In this document: positions 10,700-19,959 of the stretch, piece after piece
Layout: the number at the start of each line of letters is the position of its first letter
How positions within the stretch are numbered: the first letter of the stretch is position 1
Origin: Cricetomys ansorgei
Lineage: Eukaryota; Chordata; Mammalia; Rodentia; Nesomyidae
Length of the DNA: 64,000 bases
Assembly (NCBI GenBank): GCA_026225945.1
Contig: JAMJFZ010001089.1
Coordinates: 2,672,501 to 2,736,500 of the forward strand
Direction: 5' to 3'
Translations under genes and position numbers: made by a program
The notes under the pieces: generated by a model
The model's database searches: none
What the model was told of the DNA's origin: nothing
The model's input: only the letters and a program-made list of their open reading frames with translations

Positions 10700-11830
10700 T
10701 GTTTCTGCGAGTTAGTGTGACAACAGTCGGGTTCTGCAGTATTTGACACGGATTCAATATCTTTCACTCCAGAGGCTTTACATACCTGAATCTCATGTCG
10801 GGCAATAGTGACAGATTTCTAAGATGGTTTGAGTGATCCCAGAGGATGAATTCAAATACTGAACCCCATAGTCTTCTTGCTCATTTATAGGGTTTCCCCC
10901 TGGAACTATCTATAGTGAATCTTGTCAGTTTTTCCAATTACCAAAGATAGTATTATATACACATAATTGTATGTGTAAGAAAACAGGCGGATGCACAATA
11001 CATTTCTGGGGAGAATGCTCCCAAACATGGTGGCATTTCAGAAAATAAAGCTGTACTCAATGTTAGTATTTGGAGAGGTTTTATGCTTTGCAGGAAACTA
11101 GACATCTACTCCTGACACTGGAAAGGTGAGGCACTTCAGGAATTACAAATGTCCTAAAATTGGTTTGAATATTTTCATGAACTGATCTCTACAGTATGAA
11201 AGGAGGGGCTGTAAATTACAACAACAGCAACAACAACCACACTAGCAATCAGTCAGCTATAGAATCAAATGCCTTTTTAGCAAAGACTGACAGAAGTCTA
11301 ATACTTACTTGTTTAGCTACAGAATGCAGCTAAAGTGTAATAACCTCTTACTCAGTGTTTTCCTGGGGCAACTCGGCTGCATGGCTATGCAAGGTTTTAT
11401 TTACAGGTAAGCCACTGAAAGGAAACTCTCGTTTCTGCTCCTGAAGACGTGACTATCATTACCAGGAAAGCCACAGAGAGGAAATCGCTACTTCTACTTT
11501 CATGTGCTCCAAACAACAATAAAATATTTATAAGAAGCAAAACAAAAGGCCAGACTACTGCTTAGACTCTCAGAATTTCGAGCTTCTCCCCCTTACCTCT
11601 GATCATTTAGCATGAAGCCGAGGAGCAAGATTTCAAAGTCCCAAACACTTGTAGTCAAGTTGTTTCTAGTTGTGACCTGCCTTGAAATTAATTCAGTGTC
11701 CCTGAAGCATTTATGGCCTCCTGTGGTATGACAGAAGTGTGTTGATAGAAAAATGAGAAGGTGGTTTTATTAGAATATAACTCCATCCTTCCTTTACAAT
11801 AGAACGGAACAACATGGCTGACAGAAAGTA
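10700..11830. other. Unique-looking sequence
   Basis: No repeat, exon or RNA gene recognised. It contains a short (CAA)n-like patch near 11220-11235. Confidence 0.35.
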
Positions 11831-11835
11831 GGACC

Positions 11836-12033
11836 TGGAGGCTGGAGAGATGGCTCAATGGTTAAGAGTGTTTGCTGCTCCTGCGAGGACCACAGTTCAG
11901 TTACTAGCACCCATGACTGGCTGCTCACAATTGCATGGAATTTTAGCGCCAGGGGATCCCTGACTCTCTCCTGTCCTCCGTAAGCACCTGCACTCATGGG
12001 CGTACATACCCCTAAAACGTGGGTGTAATGAAA
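11836..12033 (+). mobile_element. B3 SINE
   Basis: 'ggctggagagatggctcaat', 'gttaagagtgtttgctgctc' and 'gcacctgcactcatgggc' give a nearly complete B3 in sense. It abuts the unidentified open stretch on its right. Confidence 0.75.
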
Positions 12034-12035
12034 AA

Positions 12036-12290
12036 CCTCTGAAGATCTGCAATACTGAGATCTTTTATGTTTCTTGGGGCATAAAATGGAGACAAGGTAG
12101 GGACGATACGATTGGGCCAGTGTTTTATCCAAGTTTCTGACCTTTTGTGCAAGCCAACAGCTTGTTGCTGATACTGGCCATGATGAGACAGCTTTTCTTT
12201 CTTCCATTCTTCATTATACTGTTCAAAGTTTATTGTGTTAGACAAATATATTTGTGGATAAACATCAGCCACTAGGGAAAACATCACAGA
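12036..12290 (-). pseudogene. Unidentified open stretch, possible processed-pseudogene fragment
   Basis: On the minus strand about 85 codons stay open, with charged, ordinary-looking composition: 'YNEEWKKEKLSHHGQYQQ', then 'AVGLHKRSETWIKHWPNR', then 'LSPFYAPRNIKDLSIADL'. It lies between a B3 SINE and a MaLR LTR with no other explanation. I do not recognise the protein. A stop sits a few codons upstream of the open part and no splice context is clear. A decayed cDNA insertion is possible, and so is a chance open frame. Confidence 0.25.
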
Positions 12291-12324
12291 GACATGTCTT
12301 TGGCAATTCTCACTTCAGTTCTCT

Positions 12325-12690
12325 GTTTCTGAAGCTGAATACTACTACTGGGTAATTGATGAAGAATAAAAGCCTATTCTGTTCACGGTTTGTGAGGCTG
12401 GGAGCTCCCAAGTTGAGGAACTTCATCTGGTGAGGGTCTTTCTGCTGGTGAGGACTGTCCACATAGTCCTAAGGCAGCACGAGCCATCAGTGTGTGGAGA
12501 GGTACGTAAAAGAGTCAAAGCCAAATTGGCATCTACAATGCTCCCACTGGGAGATAATCTGATTCACGAATGGATTCATAAATGGAGGGGCAGCTCTGAT
12601 TTCATGTCATGATCACTTTCCACAAAGTCCCACTCTTAATTCCTTGCAACAGGGAGTAAATTTTACTATGGGTTTAAGTAAGGAGATTCA
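12325..12690 (-). mobile_element. MaLR (MST/MLT1-like) LTR, antisense
   Basis: The complement of a MaLR LTR is seen: 'actgggtaattgatgaagaa', 'gtttgtgaggctgggagctc', 'ctggtgagggtctttctgct', 'gattcacgaatggattcata' and 'aagtcccactcttaattcc'. The order matches the MST/MLT1 consensus read in reverse. Strongly diverged, solo. Confidence 0.65.
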
Positions 12691-12699
12691 AGCCATATA

Positions 12700-13550
12700 G
12701 CAAGCAATATGTTATAAAAATGATTGTCCAAGAATCGATTTTATAATGGAGCTGGCCAAGGAGTGAAGGCTCCATCTCAGGGTTGTCAGGGTGAGAGGGC
12801 ATTCTTGTCCTCACTGGCAGGAACTTAGGATCAACTTGACTTCCAAATCAAAAGACTTATTTTGGATCACCGAAGGCTTCCTTCCCTGACCATGGTATGC
12901 CCACCTGGAGTCTTGGCATTAACGACACCATTAGCCATCCATGCTCACCACTTCTTTGGGAAGCTCAAGTGGCTGGTGTTTCAGAGACACACTCCCACCT
13001 CTGATGAAGCTGCTACACTAATAGAGTAGCTAAGCCGTGGTTAAAAGACAGGTTTCCACTCTCTGATGCTCCGCATCACTGTGCACTTAACTGAGGAAGC
13101 AATGCCAGCGAATTTTTCCTCTTGGATTTTCCCCACTTGCTACAGGGTAGTGTTGGAAAACCTTTATTCGAGCTAAATACTGTAAAGTTGGAGCAGCAGG
13201 CTGAAGGTGAAGACAGAAGGTGATGGGGAGCGAAGTGAGCAGCTTTCTTTGTCACAGCTGATGACAAATAGCACTCACCTCCACCTGGTAATGTAGGAGT
13301 ATAAATGTGTTGGGTTGTTAAATGGTGTTTGGGGATGTAGGAAAAGCCTGGTAAATGAGCCTCCAGTTCACTTCACTGTCCATTAATTAAAATTAGAAAC
13401 CTTTGTTTCTTTGCTTGAAAGTATTGACATTATACCATTAGCCTTACTGTTGAGCATTGTTCAAAGCCCATTTCAAGTAATTGGAAAATGGGTGTTGATC
13501 CTTTGGTTTGGAGGAATAAGACTGGTCAAATTATATATACACATATACAT
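12700..13550. other. Unique-looking sequence
   Basis: No repeat or exon recognised. Confidence 0.35.
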
Positions 13551-13562
13551 ATATATATGTGT

Positions 13563-13611
<49 letters not shown>

Positions 13612-13612
13612 C
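13545..13612. repeat. (TA/TG)n microsatellite
   Basis: (CATA)/(TA) followed by more than 20 TG units, next to an antisense B1. Alternating pyrimidine-purine throughout. Confidence 0.95.
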
Positions 13613-13617
13613 ATATG

Positions 13618-13752
13618 TTTTTTGAGACAGGGTTTTTCTGTGGCTGTCCTGGAGCTCACTCTGTAGACCAGGTCGGCTTTGAACTCACAGAGATCTGCCT
13701 GCCTCTGTCTCTTGAATGCTGGGATTAGAGGTGTGCGCCACCATCCATGTCT
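13618..13752 (-). mobile_element. B1 SINE, near full-length, antisense
   Basis: 'ttttttgagacagggttttt', 'tggctgtcctggagctcact', 'gagatctgcctgcctctgtc' and 'gctgggattagaggtgtgcg' are the complement of B1. One of the better conserved SINEs in the window. Confidence 0.9.
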
Positions 13753-13759
13753 CCAAACA

Positions 13760-14528
13760 GTGCAGATTTATTGTACTCTTTTTGTCTTGTATCCCCTACA
13801 CTGCCCAGCATGGTGAGCATGGAAAACTTGATAATCGTTTCTTTGGATGATGCAACAGATTGATGTTTTCCAATTTCTAAACTGTTTGTTCAGTCTGGAA
13901 AAACAATTAGTCAACATCATGAGATGGAATGTAGTTAACTCCGTAAACAGGAGAAGTAGGGTGTTTAATTCAGAAAAGACGAAGTTTGCTATAGGCTTAT
14001 GTAGTTGGGAGGCCTTTTATCCCCTAGAATTTCTTTCCACCCGTATTTATCACTTTCTAGGTCAACACTGATTCTTGGGCCTGGTGATGTCCCAGCCCCT
14101 CCCACGTCTTTAGTTGCCACGTTTAATTGTGATTACACTCAGGTGTATTGCTGACGGGTACAGACCTGGCTTATAACTTATTCCGGGATCATCGTTGGTA
14201 ATTGCTTCTTTTATTCTCAAAGGTATTCTGGCTAAAGGGAAGGTGTATTAATGGTGCAGTACTGGCGAGACTGTTTATGGGGGTAACCACGCAGTCCCTT
14301 GGCTGGATTTGAGGCTTGGATTTGAGGAGAGAATTCATGCCTGGCTCTGGAAATGTGATCAAAATCGTGGCTAGGGAGTTGCAGGTCCAAGGTGGGAAAT
14401 CTGTTGATATTTTACTAAATAAATGCATTGTAAAGCTGCCTTCTAAATATTTATTTTTCTCTAGTAGATTTGTGCTGCTCTCGACCTTGTTCAAAAAAGC
14501 TTCTTATTGTGGTGGATAGTGGGTAATG
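13760..14528. other. Unique-looking sequence
   Basis: No recognised repeat or exon. Two overlapping open frames on opposite strands (about 14189-14519) have no motif. Confidence 0.35.
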
Positions 14529-14529
14529 T

Positions 14530-15245
14530 AGAGACTCATAACTGTTCGAAGTGCTGAGAATAAGCTACTGCAAAGGCTCTGCGGTAGATGGGACAACTCT
14601 ATCAATCACCCCGCCCCCAAGGCTTAGGGCACATCATGGACGAGGGCGTAGAAGAATGTTAAGAGCCAGAAGATGAGGAGAAGCATTGTGAAATGTCCTG
14701 TGAATGAGATCTGCCCTTGTCAACACGAACTCACAGCAGTTACTGTTATCTGCACAAAACCTACACAAAAATCAAGTCAGTTAAAAATTCCAACATGGAA
14801 CCGGATGATGGTCGTGCACACCTTTAATCCCAGCACTCAGGAGTCAGAGGGCAGCCTGGTTTACAGAGGGAGTTCCAGGACAGCCAGAGTTACAAAAGAG
14901 AAACCCTGTCTTGAAAAACCAAAAGGCAGAACAATTCCAACATGGAGAGGGCCCCATTTCTGCCTGAACTATTGGTAGTTGGTGACCGTTAGTGCAAGGA
15001 GAGTGACTTTTCTTTGGGGAGAGTGGCCACCGGCAGGTGGTGCAGCGGGAGAGCCCACACCCGCGTACTTAGAGGCAGGGCTGATTGGAGGTAGTAAGTT
15101 ATAAGAAGAGGGCATGAAGTTTGGAGGGAGATTTTTACTTTTTTGTGGGGAGCCGCAGAGGGAAGCTGGAGGGGATACACATGTGAGAACCTGACCAAGG
15201 AAGGTGTTTTATGCATGCGTGAAAATTTTGGAAAATAAATAATAA
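14530..15245 (+). mobile_element. L1 3'UTR, sense, split by a B1
   Basis: 'ccaaggcttagggcacatca', 'gaactcacagcagttactgt' and 'ctgcacaaaacctacacaaa' match the rodent L1 3'UTR (compare 42780-42960 in this window). The 3' end is 'gaaaattttggaaaataaat' with an A/T tail. A B1 is inserted at 14800. 5'-truncated, so no ORF2 is present. Confidence 0.75.
14800..14932 (+). mobile_element. B1 SINE with perfect 14-bp target-site duplication
   Basis: Sense B1: 'gcacacctttaatcccagca', 'agttccaggacagccagagt', 'gaaaccctgtcttgaaaaac'. Flanks are identical 14-mers 'aattccaacatgga' at 14786-14799 and 14933-14946, so the ends of this insertion are certain. It lies inside the L1 3'UTR, which dates it after that L1. 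Confidence 0.95.
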
Positions 15246-15254
15246 TAAAGTATC

Positions 15255-15415
15255 CTTATAGGATATGGTGGTATACATCCCAGCAATAGGGAGACGAGGC
15301 AGAGGCAAACAGATCTCTATGAGTTTATGTCCAGCTTGGTCTACATAGTAAGTTCTGGGTTAACAATGCCTACATACTGAGATCTTTTCTGAGAGAGAGG
15401 GGGGAGGGAGGGAGA
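15255..15415 (+). mobile_element. B1 SINE with (GA)n tail
   Basis: 'ggatatggtggtatacatcc', 'gacgaggcagaggcaaacag' and 'gtccagcttggtctacatag', ending in a GA-rich tail. Sense, diverged. Confidence 0.75.
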
Positions 15416-15455
15416 GAGAAGTAGTCTGTTTAACATGCTAAAGACAAGACATACT

Positions 15456-15676
15456 TGAGGTTCTTAACCTGTGGATTTTGGCCTGTGGCCCCTTTGGGGG
15501 TCACAGAGGTGGCCTAAGACCGTTCTGCATATCAGATATTTATGTTAATGCTCGTGACGGTATCAAAATTACAGTTATGAAGTAACAAGAAAGATAACTT
15601 TATGGCTGGGGGTCACCACAACACGAGGAACTGTATTAAAGGGTCGCAGCATTAGGACGGTTGAGAAACACTGCTC
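15456..15676. mobile_element. hAT-Charlie non-autonomous element (URR1-like)
   Basis: The ends 'gaggttcttaacctgtgg' and 'ggttgagaaacactg' are inverted copies of each other, apart from mutations (terminal core ggttctcaacc). The internal sequence 'ggcctgtggcccctttgggg', 'aaaattacagttatgaagta' and 'gaactgtattaaagggtcgc' matches the rodent URR1 MITE from memory. It carries no transposase. Confidence 0.8.
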
Positions 15677-15938
15677 TACGTGCTTCTGTTTTTTAGTTTA
15701 ACTTAATTTAATTTTTCTTATCTTGTAATATACATCGGGGCCCCAGCTTCCCCTACCTCTCCTCCTCCCATCTTCCCCATGTCTCCCCCTCGAATCTCTC
15801 ATGTGGAAGTGAGCTTTTTCACATTGGCCAAGCCAAGCAGAATCTAGATGTCCCAGGTCTGAGCTCTCTTGCTTCGGCAAATTCAGAGTGCAAGATAATT
15901 GGTAGTGGTTGGAGAGGCAAATGTATCATAACTTGTGC

Positions 15939-16135
15939 CAGTAGTTCTTGACTCGGGACTCTGCTTTCAGGGAACACTTGCCGGTGGCTAGAGACATTTT
16001 TGGTTGTCACTCTGCGGGAAGAATGCTATCGGTACCATGTCAGCGGATGCCTGGGTCTACTTTGTCCTGGAGGTAAAGAACCATCTCTACCATAATGAAA
16101 ATGTTTATGGTGCTGAGATTCAGAAACCTTGGACT
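15939..16135 (+). mobile_element. hAT-Charlie element (MER5A-like)
   Basis: 'cagtagttcttgactcggga', 'agagacatttttggttgtca' and an end of 'gctgagattcagaaacct' follow the MER5A consensus order. An old eutherian-wide element 260 bp from the younger URR1-like copy. Confidence 0.7.
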
Positions 16136-16139
16136 GTTC

Positions 16140-17980
16140 TTAGGAAGCATATTGTTTTCCTCTGTTGAGAAGTGAAGGGAAATTTTGGATGGTTAAACTG
16201 CTGGCTCATATTCGCCAGGTAGGAGTTTTCTAGGTAAGAAGGCGAAAGGTCCCGCCTAATGCACCCTTCCCGTGGCATTGATTCTTTATTTTCTTCAAAG
16301 CTTCTTTGAAGTCAGTACAACTTGTGAAAGAACACCTTGAAAACGTTCATGAAACTCAGTTTTGGTTGCTCTCTAGTAGGCTGCATTGAATGCACCTTGG
16401 GCTCATCCTGCTTCCTCGGGAGTCCAGTCTGCTTTCCCAGAGTGCTGAGGGTGAACACAGAAAACTGATGTTTTCTAGATTTTTTTTTCAGTGTTCTAAT
16501 TTCTTTATTTTATACATGGCTCATGAATAGTCAGGGTGACCATGTAACTAACTTTCCCAGAACAGTCATGACTAGCTCATAGTGTACTGGGGTAACTAGT
16601 CATCATACTTCAGTTTTCATCAAAAGCGTTCTGGCTCAGAGAGCAGATCACATGGCACCCTAATTTTAATTAATTGACATGTTGGTGATCCATTGATATT
16701 CTCTTAAAAAGATCTATAGCCTGAATCGTGTCTATTTCAAAAGAAGTTTTCAATAGTATATGATTTGATTCACCAGTGTCAGCATTGCACCACACTGAAT
16801 AACTTCTCTAGAATAGGGATAACTTCTGGGTCTCAAGCCACTTCCTCTTAGGATAACAAGCCACATTTTAGATGTGTTCGTGTAGACCCTGGAGGTTGAG
16901 CTTCCATACATACATACATAAAACTGAATGACTCGCAAAGGACCTTATGCTAGTCCATTCTTGTGCAACCCAACAACACATTTCTACCAAACAGCCCCTC
17001 TGCACCTGCTATTTCCTACCAATGCTCGTGAGAGTGCAGGCATCTCCACGTTAGTTTTTACATCACATTTTGTCTCTGTCTCTGTGTTATGGGGTAACAC
17101 TCATTTCTCTTCTCTCTTCATTCCTCAACTCTGCCTTAAACCGCTGTCCTTGCTTCCACTTTGATTTCCCCAAAGAGACGATTTTGAAACAGTTTCATTG
17201 GTTTCCTGAAGGACATAAAAATGATAGATCTGATTAGGCAAATCCATATTTTAAAAGTTTGTTGTACAGCATTTCAACATTGAACAGTTTTAGCAGAGGG
17301 TAATATCTGTTCCATGGAGCTGTCTGGCCATAAAGACCATAAACCACCTCCTATTTGTCTAGGAGATGTGTTTTTCTCGCAGTGTGTTGTTCTACATTGT
17401 CCTCTTCTTAGCTTTTTGGGGGAGTTGTTTGTTCAGCAAGTGCTATGTATAGTAAATTGCCATATGCATTTATGTTCCTATATAAATAATGAACAATTCT
17501 GCACCCACAGACACTGTGATAGCTACAGCAATAATATATATCCCTTATTTTCGAGCAAAAAAAATTTACAGAAGAGTTTTACCTTGCTTCAGCAGATAAG
17601 ATATATCAAGATGGCCATGACCTTATTTTTCTTCCTGGGAAGAGCAGTATAAGCCATTCATGTGATTGCGCTGAAAACATACTAGTTGCTTAGAATGCAA
17701 AAAAAAAAAAAAGTTATATTCACTGTGTTGAATCTCAAAAATCATCTTATTTTTTCCCATTTAATACCCTCCCAAATTTGAGATTTGTATGTTAAATCAT
17801 TAGGAGATTCCTTTCCTGTTTCTTCTTTTTTTTTCACAGTGTAATATGCCACAATATCATAGACCATTAGAAAATGTCCTGGGCGGGGCAGTCATGAGCT
17901 AAAAATAGACTATGTAACAGCATCTGTCTGCTCTCTAGCAGGTTATGTCTTCCTGGGTCTCATTTGCCTTATATGATTAT
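16140..17980. other. Mostly unique sequence; holds one copy of an unidentified direct repeat
   Basis: Only the 80-bp repeat at 16618-16700 stands out. No exon recognised. Confidence 0.35.
16618..16700 (+). repeat. Direct repeat copy 1 (unidentified family)
   Basis: Shares 'ctcagagagcagatcacatg', 'gcaccct', 'aattgacat' and 'ttggtgat' with 18039-18120. Identity is around 75% by eye. Possibly an old interspersed repeat not known to me. Confidence 0.55.
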
Positions 17981-17984
17981 TGTG

Positions 17985-18030
17985 TGTGATGCTGGGAATC
18001 AAACCCATTGCTTTATGTATGCCATTTACA
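17985..18030 (-). mobile_element. ID-like SINE fragment, antisense
   Basis: 'gatgctgggaatcaaaccca' and 'ttgctttatgtatgcc' resemble the complement of the ID/tRNA-Ala SINE body. Short and diverged. Confidence 0.4.
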
Positions 18031-18038
18031 TAATTTAT

Positions 18039-18120
18039 TTTTATCAAGAGTGTGCTGTCTCAGACAGTAGATCACATGACACCCTACAGTTTGACCAATT
18101 GACACCTTGGTGATGAGCAG
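18039..18120 (+). repeat. Direct repeat copy 2 (unidentified family)
   Basis: Partner of 16618-16700, 1.42 kb away in the same orientation: 'ctcagacagtagatcacatg', 'acaccct', 'caattgacaccttggtgatg'. Confidence 0.55.
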
Positions 18121-18420
18121 TCTGCCTCTGATCTACATTCTCAGCCCACTGACATGCTTCATGAAGCTGACAGGATTTTTCTGATAAGGTCATGGTGGCA
18201 GCAGATGAGACAGTACATAGACATGCCTTGCAGAAGAACAAAGTAACTCAGAAGAACCGAGCAATTTTCCTTTGTAGGTGTTTCCTCCATATTTCCACCT
18301 CTGTACTTCAGGTAACTCCACTGTCATCCTCTGTTCGCATGCTGTATTCATTGCTGGATGGTGAGCAACTTGAGGGCAGGAACCAAACTTATTCTAAATA
18401 GCTCTCAAGTATTAGGCATC

Positions 18421-18422
<2 letters not shown>

Positions 18423-18471
<49 letters not shown>
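18423..18471. repeat. (CA)24 microsatellite
   Basis: Uninterrupted CA run adjoining the antisense B1 on its right. Confidence 0.95.
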
Positions 18472-18472
<1 letters not shown>

Positions 18473-18592
18473 CTTCTTTGTTTTGAAACAGGGTTTCATC
18501 TTTTAGCTGGAACTTCCCTTTAATGTGGTCCTTCTGCTTCTGCCTTCCAAATGCTGGGATCACAAGTGTGTGCCACTGTACCTGGTTCCAGG
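18472..18592 (-). mobile_element. B1 SINE, antisense
   Basis: 'ttttgaaacagggtttcatc', 'ctgccttccaaatgctggga' and 'gtgtgtgccactgtacctgg' are the complement of B1, internally shortened. Confidence 0.75.
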
Positions 18593-18599
18593 GTGCGTT

Positions 18600-19605
18600 T
18601 TCTGAATAATAAACTGGTGCATTTGGTAGTTTCTGAGTACGGCAACTTCTTGCTATTTACTTATTTTCTATCTACACTGGATAAGGGTGGTAAGGAGATG
18701 AGAGAGGGTAGAGGGTGAGACTTGTAAGAATTCATGGTGAACAGGCATAAAATTGTTTAATAGCAACTTTTAAAGAATAAAAAACCAAAAAAGCTTCCTC
18801 TGAAGATCCTGAATTATGAATTATGAAGTATTAAACTACCTACTGACTTGCATATACATGTTGGATTTGGCTTCATTCCCCAAGTACCCGAGGTGGTTGG
18901 TCTATGGCTGTGGAGCAGATGCTGTTGGGAGCTTTGCTGGCATCCTCTATGCTGAATCCAATAGTAGCAAGCTGACTGGGAGCTTGTGAAGATTTCCTCT
19001 ACATTGAAAAGATCCTCTTGTTCATAGGCATTGGGTTAAATCCACACTCGATGTTTAGGTTGTCAGTAGCTGACAGAGGCATCTTTGGGACCATAGGAAT
19101 ACTAACACCAACACTACTAATTCTGATCCTAAAGACAGGTCCAATTCATGGCATTGTGGACAAGGTCAGTCATGACAGTGTCAGTAAGAGGCCATGTGAC
19201 TATGGCTACTTTTGTGTACACATATGGGATATGATCAAAACCTTCCCATAGGTCTTTTGCAAAAGCTCTATTTGACTTGACTCTTCAAACCCACTACAAC
19301 CATTGGTAGTCAGATCTTCCCTTTCCTATGTCTTGTTCAGATTTGGAAAATATAGGTCACATTTTAGAGTTTCAGATTTGAAGTTTCTTTGACTTACATG
19401 GGCTTAACACTTTACAGCAAGGGACAAAAGAGTTTCTTATGAATGTTTAAAAATTCTTGACATTTTACTAAGGAAAAGAATATCAACGAAACAGCCTTAA
19501 ATACATTTGGCCATGGTGCCAGAATGTCTTAATTGCATTGCAGACAGAAACACAAAATAATTTATATGTAGTAAGCTGTTTTCCAGGACAGTTAGAAAAT
19601 ATCAC
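18600..19605. other. Unique-looking sequence; possible short L1 3' tail at 18660-18790
   Basis: 18660-18790 is purine-rich and ends in 'aaagaataaaaaacc', which loosely fits an L1 3' terminus. 18840-19255 has a 77-codon open frame and other open patches without a recognised product. Confidence 0.3.
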
Positions 19606-19609
19606 TCTG

Positions 19610-19955
19610 TTACGGTTTGAGTATGAAATATCCCATATAGGCTCATATACCTAAGCATTTGTTTCCCAGCTAGTGGATCTATTTGTTGGGGAGGGCTATG
19701 GAAACTTTAGGGAGTAGGGCTTCACTGGAGGATGTAGGCCACTGGAGAGAGGTAGGTCTTAGGAGTCTATCCCAGCCATGCTTCCAAACCAATCTGTTTC
19801 TCTGCTTCCTGGTCCACCAAGATGTGAGTAGTCTCAGATCACACGCTCCTACTATCATGCCTTCTCAGCAGCAATGGACTATATCCCCTGTAAAGTGTGA
19901 GCCAAAACAAATCCTTCTTCCCATAAATTGTTTCCTGTCTTCAGCCTGATAAGAC
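19610..19955 (+). mobile_element. ERVL-MaLR type LTR
   Basis: 'ttacggtttgagtatgaaat', 'tggaggatgtaggccactgg' and 'cctgtaaagtgtgagccaaa' follow the rodent ORR1/MT-like order in sense. The end is decayed. Confidence 0.55.
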
Positions 19956-19959
19956 AGAA

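Noticed and set aside
11794..12207. 137-codon minus-strand open frame
   Set aside because: About half of it is antisense B3 SINE; the other half overlaps the unidentified stretch in a different frame.
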